Part shown: piece after piece, positions 9,364-17,358 of the stretch | Numbering within the stretch: position 1 is the first letter of the stretch | How the letters are laid out: every line of letters begins with the position of its first letter | Assembly (NCBI GenBank): GCA_026983835.1 | Contig: JALSTH010000072.1 | Span: forward strand, 1-47,929 | Direction of reading: 5' to 3' | DNA from: Candidatus Zixiibacteriota bacterium | GTDB lineage: Bacteria > Zixibacteria > MSB-5A5 > UM-FILTER-46-8 | Length of the DNA: 47,929 nucleotides | Notes under the pieces: generated by a model | What the model was told of the DNA's origin: nothing | What the model saw: the letters and a program-made list of their open reading frames with translations, nothing else | Database searches by the model: none | Made by a program: the position numbers and the translations under genes

Positions 9364-9619
9364 CAAATCTCTCTTCAAAAAGTTTTGATATGGTTTCAAT
9401 CGCATCTTTCTCGTCGGGACCTTCGACTCTGAGAGTAATCCAGCATCCCGTTTGAGCGGCTAACATCATAACGCCCATTATCGATTTACAATTGATTTCC
9501 ATATTGTCTTTTATAGCGTAAATGTCGGATTTGAATTTCGTTGCGGTTGAAACGAGCATAGCTGCCGGGCGTGCGTGTAGTCCCAACTTATTCAATATCT
9601 GTATTTTCCGTTCAATCAA
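9353..9619 (-). CDS. ptsH: HPr phosphocarrier protein
   Basis: An 88-residue HPr. The active-site histidine motif (LGLHARPAAM) is intact and takes phosphate from enzyme I. The regulatory serine region (CKSIMGVMMLA) is also kept, so the protein could be a substrate of an HPr kinase. The start is TTG at 9619 with GGGAAGA just upstream. It is the first gene of a six-gene operon reaching to ahcY at 2958. Its promoter is probably the TTGACC / TATAAA pair about 60-90 bases upstream. Confidence 0.96.
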   Translation of the reverse strand: MIERKIQILNKLGLHARPAAMLVSTATKFKSDIYAIKDNMEINCKSIMGVMMLAAQTGCWITLRVEGPDEKDAIETISKLFEERFGEQ

Positions 9620-9677
9620 AATTCTTCCCGGGCTGCGATACGAGTAATTAAAAGGGTTATCGGCAAAAATCCGTCTA

Positions 9678-9707
9678 TTTATAATAAATCGTCCCTTGCC
9701 CGGTCAA
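9678..9707 (-). promoter_or_regulatory. Promoter of the ptsHI-metK-ahcY operon
   Basis: On the minus strand TTGACC (9702-9707) is followed by 18 bases and TATAAA (9678-9683). Shifting by one gives TTATAA with a 17-base spacer. The -35 hexamer is identical to that of the sugar ABC promoter. Confidence 0.5.
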
Positions 9708-9846
9708 GATAATGATTAAATAATCTCCCCGCATAGTAAAAATATCGGCAATAACTTCACAATTAGAAACGGAAGATAATTAACCTTATATTTAACAGCT
9801 AATAAAATATCTAATTCTTAACCTAATTCTTAATAATAATCTTCTG

Positions 9847-9875
9847 TTGATTTTTGATTATTATTATATTATAAT
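9847..9875 (+). promoter_or_regulatory. Promoter of the FG-GAP propeller gene
   Basis: TTGATT (9847-9852), a 17-base spacer and a perfect TATAAT (9870-9875). The predicted mRNA start is about 65 bases before the ATG at 9949, which is preceded by GGGAGGT. Confidence 0.6.
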
Positions 9876-9948
9876 AAAACACCTTTTGTGAGACTGTTGC
9901 TCAATGTGTATTTGGGCTACATACCCGATAATGGAATAGGGAGGTAAT

Positions 9949-11721
9949 ATGCAAAAAATTATTTGTCGTTCGATTCTCATAATATTACTGATTTTGACGA
10001 ATGCCACCTTCGGAGAAGATTTATGGATTACTCACGATATAGAACTGGGGGTTAATGGTCCCGGCGATATTTTTATGGTGGATCTTGACGGAGATGGTGA
10101 TATTGACGGATTAGCGGCAATAAAATACGAAAGCAAAATAGTTTGGGGAGAAAACGACGGACAACAGAATTTTACAAATCATATTATCGAACCGTTTTTT
10201 GGCGAAGCCAACGCGGTATATGCTTATGACCTTGATCAAGATGGCGATATGGATGTATTAGGGACAGCATATACGGGCAATGAAATTGCCTGGTGGGAGA
10301 ATGATGGAGATTGTAATTTTACAAAACATATATTGGGCGATAATTTAGATGGCGCATCTCAAATTTATGTTGCGGACATTGACAGTGACGGCGATCCCGA
10401 TATTTTGGGGACTGCGGTTTATTCCAAATTAATATTATGGTGGGAAAACATAGGTAATTCTTCTTTTATCAAGCACATCATCGCAAATAATGAAGGGGGG
10501 GCAAGCGGGATTGGTTCGGTGGATATGGACCAAGACGGCGATATGGATATAGTAAGTTGTTCCGCTTTTAGAAATGAAGTCGATTGGTGGGAAAATGACG
10601 GAGAGCAGAATTTTATAAAACACACCATTGAACAAAATTATGATTTCCCTGTTTGCGTATTAGCGGTCGATCTCGATCAGGATGGTGATTGGGATGTGGT
10701 GGGAGGAGCAAAGCACGGGGGGCAGGTTACCTGGTGGGAAAACAATGGACAACAAAGCTTTACAAATCACACCTTTGAAGAGGATCTCTTGGGGGCTTTT
10801 GATTTTAAAACGGCGGATTTAGATAACGATAATGATATAGACATCGTCGGTGTTGGTATTTATTGTGCTACGGCGGCTTGGTGGGAAAATGACGGTAACG
10901 AAAATTTTACCAAGCACTTAATCGATGATAATTTCAATGCGGCACGATCTGTTTTCCCGATAGATATCGATCAAGACGGCGACATCGATATCTTTGGAGC
11001 AGCAAAAAAGGATGATAAAATAGTTTGGTGGGAAAGCCTTTTGGACGACAGGGTATCGGATATATATATAGCACCTGATTACAGACCAATAGTAATTCCA
11101 CCTGGTGGCTCTATCGGATATACCGGTTTTGTGAGAAATCATTTCAAGTATCCCCATTATACCGATATTTTGGTGGGGTACCAGAACCCGGCGGGAGACT
11201 TCATCCCCCTTCAACTATTTTCAGATATCTTTATGAACTCCTATCAAACTATAAGCGAACATCATAATCAAACAATCGACTCAAATATTTCCCCGGGCTC
11301 CTATAGATTTATAGCTTATTCCGGCAATGCTAATAATGAAGTTTGGCGGGATTCCTCCGATTTTTGGTTTTATGTTTTTCCCCCGGAGGATAACACAATT
11401 TCAAATACGCCATCAAATGGAAGATGGAATTCAGAGGATTCTATCAACAATATAATTAAGGATACAAGCTTATTAGCCGCATATCCAAATCCATTTAACG
11501 CAAAAGTCAACTTATCCTTTGCCCTTGACAATAAATCCGATATCACCCTCGATATATTCGATCTTTACGGACGCAAGGTTATCGCCCTATACAACGGGGT
11601 ATTGAGATCAGGAAGCCATACCTTTTCTTGGGACGCATCGGGCTATTCAAGCGGCGTTTATTTTGCCAGATTGATAATCGATAATAACTCCTGTGTGAAA
11701 AAAATAAATCTATTGAAATAA
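9949..11721 (+). CDS. Secreted seven-bladed FG-GAP/VCBS propeller with Por-like sorting domain
   Basis: A 590-residue exported protein. Residues 1-22 are a signal peptide (hydrophobic core ILIILLILTNATFG). Residues 45 to about 385 hold seven FG-GAP-like repeats. Each has a calcium-loop motif such as DLDQDGDMD and, in most, a WWENDG motif. The calcium motif recurs at residues 45, 94, 143, 192, 241, 290 and 339, an exact 49-residue period, which predicts a seven-bladed beta-propeller. After a linker domain, the last 80 residues (AYPNPFNAKVNLSF onwards, ending KINLLK) form a FlgD/Por-like domain used as a type IX secretion signal. It probably acts outside the cell in adhesion or as a structural protein; the ligand is unknown. 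Confidence 0.9.
   Translation: MQKIICRSILIILLILTNATFGEDLWITHDIELGVNGPGDIFMVDLDGDGDIDGLAAIKYESKIVWGENDGQQNFTNHIIEPFFGEANAVYAYDLDQDGDMDVLGTAYTGNEIAWWENDGDCNFTKHILGDNLDGASQIYVADIDSDGDPDILGTAVYSKLILWWENIGNSSFIKHIIANNEGGASGIGSVDMDQDGDMDIVSCSAFRNEVDWWENDGEQNFIKHTIEQNYDFPVCVLAVDLDQDGDWDVVGGAKHGGQVTWWENNGQQSFTNHTFEEDLLGAFDFKTADLDNDNDIDIVGVGIYCATAAWWENDGNENFTKHLIDDNFNAARSVFPIDIDQDGDIDIFGAAKKDDKIVWWESLLDDRVSDIYIAPDYRPIVIPPGGSIGYTGFVRNHFKYPHYTDILVGYQNPAGDFIPLQLFSDIFMNSYQTISEHHNQTIDSNISPGSYRFIAYSGNANNEVWRDSSDFWFYVFPPEDNTISNTPSNGRWNSEDSINNIIKDTSLLAAYPNPFNAKVNLSFALDNKSDITLDIFDLYGRKVIALYNGVLRSGSHTFSWDASGYSSGVYFARLIIDNNSCVKKINLLK
10081..11037 (+). repeat. Seven 147-bp protein-coding repeats (FG-GAP blades)
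   Basis: The calcium-loop codons start at 10081, 10228, 10375, 10522, 10669, 10816 and 10963, exactly 147 bases apart. The repeats have diverged at the DNA level but keep length perfectly. They encode the seven blades of the propeller gene. Confidence 0.9.
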
Positions 11722-12038
11722 ATACGCTAACCCGGAAAATTATGAAATTTATGAAGGGGATTTCCGAAATTGCCATTCTTTTTTACAGCTAAGTGCCATA
11801 ATCAAAATGGTACCGTTTGGGATATAATTACATTTTCTAAAATATGGCTGTAAAGGGATATAAAATTTTCAAAAATGTGATTTTCTTCACTAACTAATAC
11901 TTGCGTTAAGGGGGGGATTTTCGTATATTGCCAAATAATTTTGGAACGGTTCGGGATATATTCACCGAACCGCAATGATTTTGGGCTTAAACACTACTAT
12001 TTGGTAAATAACCTCTTGCGTTATAAAGGAGTGAAAGG
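11722..12038. other. Intergenic region with nested inverted repeats
   Basis: No gene is visible. TTTACAGC (11782-11789) and GCTGTAAA (11847-11854) form an inverted pair around a small palindrome centred on GGTACC (11803-11819). A second hairpin, CGGTTCGG / CCGAACCG, lies at 11947-11972. CTTGCGTTA occurs twice (11900-11908 and 12015-12023). The first structure may end the propeller transcript. The second lies in the leader region of the SPFH operon. I found no convincing promoter. Confidence 0.5.
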
Positions 12039-13436
12039 ATGTCCCTTACAGGTTGGATTATTTTAATTATTGCTGTTGCGGCAGTGATCACCTTGATTAT
12101 ACTTGCAGTCGCAAAACAATATCGTAAAGTAGGTCCCAGCGAGGTATTGATAATATCCGGCGGGAGGCAAAAGACCATAACCGAACCTGACGGTACTACC
12201 AGAATGATAGGTTACCGTATGAGGATCGGCGGCGGAACATTTGTAAAACCGTTTATCGAATCGGCGCAAACACTGCCTATTCAAATATTGACAGTCAACA
12301 TCAAAACCCCCGAAGTGTTGACCAAACAAGGAATTACTTTAAGCTGCGAAGGGCAAGCGCAATTTAAGGTCGGAAGCGAAGAATGGATGATCCGCCGAGC
12401 TGCCGAGCAATTCTTGGGGAAGGGAACCGAGGGGATGAAAGATATTTCCCGGCAGGTCATCGAAGGGTATATGCGGGGTTTGATCGGCAAAATGACCGTA
12501 GAAGAGATTTATCAGAACAGGGATGATTTCGCAAGGAAGCTCAAGGAAGATTCAAAGAATGATTTCGATCGGATGGGATTGGAAGTAATCAGTTTCGCCT
12601 TGACAGACCTCAGCGACAATCAAGGATATATTGAGGCTATGGGACAACCGCAGATAGCTCAGGTGAAATCCGAAGCCATAGTCGCCCAAGCCGAAGCCGA
12701 CAGGGATGCCGCCATACGCTCCGCTATGGCTCGCAAGGAGGGAGATGTCGCCAGATTCAAAGCTGAAGAGGAAATAGCTGCAGCAAACCGTGACTACGAA
12801 GTCAAACGGTCGGAATATACCAAAGATGTGAACCTGCGCAAGGCTCAAGCGGATATGGCTTATGATCTGGAACGGCACCGCCAAAATCAGGAGATGAAAC
12901 GGGAAGAATATGCCGTCCGATTGGTGGAAAAAGAAGCCGGGATAAAAATCGAAGAGGCGGAAATTATCCGCAAGGAAAAGGAGTTAGAAGCCACCGTCAA
13001 AAAGACAGCCGAAGCCGAATTATACCGTTCCAAAGTCGAATCCGAAGCGGAGAGTTTTAGAATGCTGCAACAGGCCAAAGCCAAATCGGAAACTATCCGT
13101 CTTGAGGGCGAAGCTGAAGCCGAAGCTATGCGCAAAAGGGCGGAATCGTTCAAGGAATTCAACAATGCCGCTATGATGCAGATGATGGTCGATATACTTC
13201 CCGAGATAGCGAAGTCGATATCCGAACCCTTATCGAAGGTGGAAAAGATTGTAATGGTTGGCAACGGAGCCGATGGAGCTTCCAAACTTACCGGACAGGT
13301 TGCGGGCATTATGGCTCAAGTTCCCGAGGTTGTAAAAGCAATTACAGGTAAGGATATCAAAGAATTGCTGAGCCGTTCCGAAGGGGAAGAAAAAAAACGC
13401 GGAGAAAAGGGTCAAGCCCCAATAGATGAGGATTAA
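12039..13436 (+). CDS. Flotillin-like SPFH-domain membrane protein
   Basis: A 465-residue flotillin-type protein. Residues 5-26 form a single N-terminal membrane helix, followed by an SPFH/band-7 domain (about residues 30-200) that includes VGPSEVLIISGG near its start. Residues about 210-375 are a long charged coiled coil rich in Ala-Glu. The C-terminus is conserved for flotillins up to about residue 430, then charged. Such proteins oligomerise at the inner membrane and scaffold membrane microdomains. A strong Shine-Dalgarno (AAAGGAG) precedes the ATG. The next gene begins six bases after the stop, so this is the first gene of a three-gene operon. Confidence 0.93.
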   Translation: MSLTGWIILIIAVAAVITLIILAVAKQYRKVGPSEVLIISGGRQKTITEPDGTTRMIGYRMRIGGGTFVKPFIESAQTLPIQILTVNIKTPEVLTKQGITLSCEGQAQFKVGSEEWMIRRAAEQFLGKGTEGMKDISRQVIEGYMRGLIGKMTVEEIYQNRDDFARKLKEDSKNDFDRMGLEVISFALTDLSDNQGYIEAMGQPQIAQVKSEAIVAQAEADRDAAIRSAMARKEGDVARFKAEEEIAAANRDYEVKRSEYTKDVNLRKAQADMAYDLERHRQNQEMKREEYAVRLVEKEAGIKIEEAEIIRKEKELEATVKKTAEAELYRSKVESEAESFRMLQQAKAKSETIRLEGEAEAEAMRKRAESFKEFNNAAMMQMMVDILPEIAKSISEPLSKVEKIVMVGNGADGASKLTGQVAGIMAQVPEVVKAITGKDIKELLSRSEGEEKKRGEKGQAPIDED

Positions 13437-13442
13437 GGTATT

Positions 13443-15791
13443 ATGCTTTCCGAAAGAGTACAACGGATAGGTTTCTCCCCGACCCTTAAAATCACCGCTA
13501 AAGCCAAAGCTATGAGAGCGGAAGGAATCGACATAATCGATTTATCCGTGGGGGAACCTGATTTCGCTACACCACTTAACATAAAAACCGCCGGTAAAAA
13601 GGCGATCGATGATAACTTCACAAAATATACCGCCAATGATGGTATCCTTGAGCTGAAACAAGCCATTATCCGCAAGCTATGGTATGACAACGGATTAGAA
13701 TATGAGATCAATCAGGTAATCGTTTCCACCGGCGCCAAACAGTCTATTTATAATCTATGTATGTCCCTTTTCAATAAAGGTGATGAGGCGATAATTCCCG
13801 CTCCCTGCTGGGTAAGTTATCCTGATATGGTTAAATTGGCGGGAGGTGAACCGATTATTGTCAGGACAAAAGAGGAGAACGAATTCCGCTTAACACCTTC
13901 GGAGCTTACTGCCGCCATTTCCCCATCAACCAAAGCCTTGTTTATTAATAACCCCTGCAATCCAACCGGAGCGGCTTACACCAGAGAGCAACTGGAGGAA
14001 ATCGTCAACATAGCTATCGAGGAAGGATTGTTTATTATCGCCGATGAGATTTACGAGAAACTCGTTTACGATGGGTTTCAATTCACTTCCATTGCCGGGT
14101 TAAGCAAAAAAGCCAAAGAACGGACAGTTGTCATCAACGGGGTAAGTAAAGCATATTCGATGACCGGCTGGCGTTTGGGGTATGCTGCCGGACCTGCCGA
14201 TATTATCGCCGCTATGGGAAAAGTTCAATCGCAAAGCACATCGAACGCATCATCAATTTCACAAAAAGCCGCCGTGGAAGCTCTCAACGGACCTCAATCC
14301 GAAATCCTCAGTATGAGGGCTGAATTCCAAAGACGGCGGGATTTTATGCTCTATAAATTGAGGTCTATTCCGGGCGTATCCTGCGCTCAACCTAAGGGAG
14401 CTTTTTATCTGTTTCCGAATTTCTCATCTTATTATAACAAGGAATATGAGGGGATGCAGGTGCGCAATTCCAACGGTTTGGCGTATTATCTTCTTAAGCA
14501 GGCGAATGTGGCGGTTGTTCCGGGCGATGCTTTTTACGATGACAAATTCATCCGATTGTCCTATTCGACCTCTATGGAGAATATCAAAGAGGCGATGGAG
14601 CGGATAACCGAGGCTGTGGCAAAACTAAAGCCGAGCCGCAAAGCCAAAGCCGTTGCGCTCAATAATTGGAAAACACTCCGAAAGGAATTCGTGGAAACGG
14701 AGCGCAATGTGTCCATTGAAGTGCGGGACGCTTTGGTAGCTGAATCCGAACAATACCTCAAATTCGACAACTACTATGAATGGAATGCTAACATCAATGG
14801 GATTATCATCCAATTAAGGACCAACCATCAGCATTTATATGATTATTTCATAGAGAATTTCTACCCGGCGCAGATAGAGGCGGACCTCGAACCGCACGGG
14901 ATAATTTATGCGGTCGGCTGGATTCCCGGGCGTGAACCGAGAGCATATTATAACTCCGAATCCAAAACGGCTTTTCTGTTCAAATCCGCTTTATACGGGC
15001 AGATAAGATCGCTGGCATTAGGTATTGTTATAGATTTAAGCGAAAGATTGCACGACACATATTCCGTGCGGGGTTTCTGCTTTGATTACGATGGGCAGGG
15101 GGTTTTGATTATGGCGCCGGAAGGAACCGGGAAATCAAAACTTTTGGCGGGATTTTTGCGGATGCCCGGGTTCAAACTGGTATCGACGGACATAGTTTTT
15201 GCGCGGTTCGCCGGCGGAGTACCGATTGCGGATACCCCGGAGAGAAAATTTTATTTCCGCACCGATTTCGTCAAATACTATCCTGATTTCATCCCGCTTT
15301 TCGAACGAAGCAAATGTGAAAATGTGGTTACCGAGAAGGACGAATGCAATTGCGAAGCCTGCCAAAGCGGCGGGACCTGCGAGCTTGAAATGGGAGCGCC
15401 GTATAATTTCGCCGGCTCAAACCGTTCCTATGCAATGCTTGACCCTTATTGGATCGGAGGACCGGCAAAACATACAAAGCGAACCACAATTCGTAAAATA
15501 ATACTGCTGAGAAAAGATGTCGGCAGCCCATTTGAGGAAAAACTAAATTCGGAAACGGCATTAAGAGCATTGGAGAATGCGGCGAATTCCAAAGGATTTA
15601 ACGCCGACCCATTCTTAAATCCTCATATTTTAGTCAGGACATCGGAGAGGTTGGATCTACAAAGGCGTTTCTTCAACAGATTGTTTGAAACGGTACCGGT
15701 ACATTATTTAAATGTCGGGGTGGAAAAAACCGATAAGGTTTTGAACAGAATCAAGGAGATTCTCACCGGTGAACGAACTCCGGTGATATAG
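13443..15791 (+). CDS. Aspartate aminotransferase fused to an HprK/PEPCK-like kinase domain
   Basis: A continuous 782-residue reading frame with two parts. Residues 1 to about 395 are a class I aspartate-type aminotransferase: the NNPCNPTG motif and the PLP lysine K236 in VSKAYSMTGWRLGY are intact, so this half should be active. Residues about 400-782 look like the HPr kinase/PEPCK superfamily. GVLIMAPEGTGKSKLL contains the P-loop (558-565, K564) and is followed by FKLVSTDIV, the equivalent of the acidic strand after the P-loop in HprK. An insert carries Cys625, 635, 637, 640 and 646, probably a metal site. DPYWIGGPAKHTKRT follows. I know of no standard family with this fusion. The substrate of the kinase half is unknown. 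It lies six bases after the SPFH gene and nine bases before an AAA ATPase gene. Confidence 0.8.
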   Translation: MLSERVQRIGFSPTLKITAKAKAMRAEGIDIIDLSVGEPDFATPLNIKTAGKKAIDDNFTKYTANDGILELKQAIIRKLWYDNGLEYEINQVIVSTGAKQSIYNLCMSLFNKGDEAIIPAPCWVSYPDMVKLAGGEPIIVRTKEENEFRLTPSELTAAISPSTKALFINNPCNPTGAAYTREQLEEIVNIAIEEGLFIIADEIYEKLVYDGFQFTSIAGLSKKAKERTVVINGVSKAYSMTGWRLGYAAGPADIIAAMGKVQSQSTSNASSISQKAAVEALNGPQSEILSMRAEFQRRRDFMLYKLRSIPGVSCAQPKGAFYLFPNFSSYYNKEYEGMQVRNSNGLAYYLLKQANVAVVPGDAFYDDKFIRLSYSTSMENIKEAMERITEAVAKLKPSRKAKAVALNNWKTLRKEFVETERNVSIEVRDALVAESEQYLKFDNYYEWNANINGIIIQLRTNHQHLYDYFIENFYPAQIEADLEPHGIIYAVGWIPGREPRAYYNSESKTAFLFKSALYGQIRSLALGIVIDLSERLHDTYSVRGFCFDYDGQGVLIMAPEGTGKSKLLAGFLRMPGFKLVSTDIVFARFAGGVPIADTPERKFYFRTDFVKYYPDFIPLFERSKCENVVTEKDECNCEACQSGGTCELEMGAPYNFAGSNRSYAMLDPYWIGGPAKHTKRTTIRKIILLRKDVGSPFEEKLNSETALRALENAANSKGFNADPFLNPHILVRTSERLDLQRRFFNRLFETVPVHYLNVGVEKTDKVLNRIKEILTGERTPVI

Positions 15792-15800
15792 GAGATATTA

Positions 15801-16985
15801 ATGACCAAGGATTATAGCCCTTTTACTCCCGGAAAACCTGTAGACAAAGAGCTATTCGTAGGAAGGAAAGAGGAAGTCGAATTCCTAAAGAGGAAGGCAG
15901 AACAATCCACTGAGATGGGAATGCAAACGATATTTCTTGCGGGAGAAAGAGGCATCGGGAAAAGTTCGTTGGCCTCGTTCGCAAAAGATGTCATTGAAAA
16001 AGAAAGCAAATTATTAGGAATTTATACTTCTTTGGGTGGAATCAACACAATTGATAAAATGGTAGCCAAAATTATCGATCGCTTTGTAAAGGATAATTAT
16101 GATAAATCAATATTCGAGGGATTCAAAGGCTCTTTTAACAAATATATAAGGCAGGTCGGATTATTTGGGATAAATGTCGAATTTAAACCACCGGAAAAAG
16201 ATATAGCCAGTATTGCGGATAATTTTGGATTTACACTTCAGGAATTAACCGATAAAATAAAAAATGAAAAAAGGGGAATATTATTAATCCTTGATGACAT
16301 AAATGGGTTAGCATCCTCCCGAAAATTTGCCAATTGGATAAAAAGTTTCGTCGATGAGACAGCGGTTTCACGGACAAAATTACCTTTATGCTTGCTCTTT
16401 GTCGGTTTGGAAGAAAGAAGGCAATCGCTAATCGACTTACAACCTTCATTAGTAAGGGTTTTCGACCTACTCGAAATTTCAAACTGGACTGACGAGGAAA
16501 CCGAAGCCTTTTATAGAGAGGCTTTTGGGAAAGTAAATGTCTCCATACGCAAAGATGCCCTGGATATTATGGTTCAATTCACCGGGGGACTTCCCGTTTT
16601 TGCTCATGAAATAGGCGATGCGGTTTTCCGCATCGATGATGACGATAAAATAAATATCGGTGATGCCAAAAGGGGGATTATGCTTGCGGCGGTGATAATC
16701 GGTAGGAAATATGTAAAACCGGGTGTCCTCAACTCAATTCAGAGTAAACACTATCTTTCCATTTTGCGGAAGGTCGGGGCTGGTCCATTTGAATTCAAAC
16801 GAAAAGACCTACTATCGAATCTCAATAAAAATGAGAGAGAAGTTCTGGATAAATTCTTAAATAAAATGAAGAAATTAGGCGTAATCCGTGCCGTCCCCGA
16901 ATCGGGGAGAGGGATATACTGTTTCCAAAATCGCTTATACCACGCATACCTATTTATGGAAGCTGGAAACATAAGGAAGAGATGA
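15801..16985 (+). CDS. AAA/STAND-type ATPase with C-terminal winged helix
   Basis: A 394-residue ATPase of the Orc/Cdc6-like or archaeal-ATPase type. An N-terminal FVGRKEEVEFLKRKAE box precedes the Walker A motif GERGIGKSS (residues 48-56). Walker B is LLILDDIN near residue 155. The last 100 residues look like a winged-helix domain (NKNEREVLDKFLNKMKKLG). There is no membrane segment or signal peptide, so it is cytoplasmic. GGAG precedes the ATG. It is the third gene of the SPFH operon, and may act as a regulator or remodeller of the partner proteins. Its role is not known. Confidence 0.82.
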   Translation: MTKDYSPFTPGKPVDKELFVGRKEEVEFLKRKAEQSTEMGMQTIFLAGERGIGKSSLASFAKDVIEKESKLLGIYTSLGGINTIDKMVAKIIDRFVKDNYDKSIFEGFKGSFNKYIRQVGLFGINVEFKPPEKDIASIADNFGFTLQELTDKIKNEKRGILLILDDINGLASSRKFANWIKSFVDETAVSRTKLPLCLLFVGLEERRQSLIDLQPSLVRVFDLLEISNWTDEETEAFYREAFGKVNVSIRKDALDIMVQFTGGLPVFAHEIGDAVFRIDDDDKINIGDAKRGIMLAAVIIGRKYVKPGVLNSIQSKHYLSILRKVGAGPFEFKRKDLLSNLNKNEREVLDKFLNKMKKLGVIRAVPESGRGIYCFQNRLYHAYLFMEAGNIRKR

Positions 16986-17086
16986 AAATAGATAAGATTT
17001 ACGGCGAAATCCGTAATATAGAACAGGCACAGGATTTCGCTGGCGAAAATTGTGAGACCTTGATCACAAAGGAATCCCGGTTATAA
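16982..17086 (+). CDS. Possible 34-residue ORF after the AAA ATPase
   Basis: An ATG at 16982 overlaps the TGA of the ATPase gene (ATGA) and opens a 34-codon frame ending at TAA 17086. It begins MKIDKIYGEIRNIEQAQDF. The overlap suggests translational coupling, but I recognise no family and the frame ends in a region that looks like decayed coding sequence. It may be the remnant of a lost fourth gene. Confidence 0.25.
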   Translation: MKIDKIYGEIRNIEQAQDFAGENCETLITKESRL

Positions 17087-17358
17087 AGATCGGGAGTTGG
17101 AATAAGGTAATATGCTATCGAAAATTTAATTAAACCGGATTATATGACTTCGCCAAAGTATGCCAAAACACCATCTTCATTAAAAGATACGTGCATTAGC
17201 GATCTGTTCTTATTGCCGCAATTTCGATTGTCTGCGAGAAAGATCTGTAGGATAAGGTACCCATAAAAAGTTTTGCGATTTTGTATTTGGGGGCGTAGTT
17301 TATTAAAAGGATAGGAGAAAATAATCTCATATTATCAACTAATTAATTGGAGTATTAT
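17087..17358. other. Non-coding stretch before the ammonia-lyase gene
   Basis: Between the small ORF and the ammonia-lyase start I see no convincing gene. A 40-codon ATG frame at about 17145-17270 has no recognisable features. TTGCGA and TAGTTT spaced by 17 bases lie roughly 60-90 bases before the next gene and could be a weak promoter. GGAG at 17349-17352 is the ribosome-binding site of the lyase. Confidence 0.4.

Larger units (their letters stand above)
9620..9948. other. Divergent intergenic region between ptsH and the FG-GAP gene
   Basis: No gene is visible here. The region holds the leftward promoter for ptsH, a pair of 11-base direct repeats CTAATTCTTAA at 9811-9821 and 9823-9833, and a rightward promoter at 9847-9875. 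After the -10 there is a GTGAGACTGT segment, also present upstream of the restriction-modification cassette. Confidence 0.6.

Noticed and set aside
10081-11037. Regular repeats that might suggest a CRISPR array
   Set aside because: The period is 147 bases, within an open reading frame, and the units encode propeller blades.
14600-14720. Frameshift or missed stop joining the aminotransferase and kinase-like halves
   Set aside because: The frame is continuous, with normal codon use and no repeat or homopolymer at the joint, and no internal start with a ribosome-binding site.
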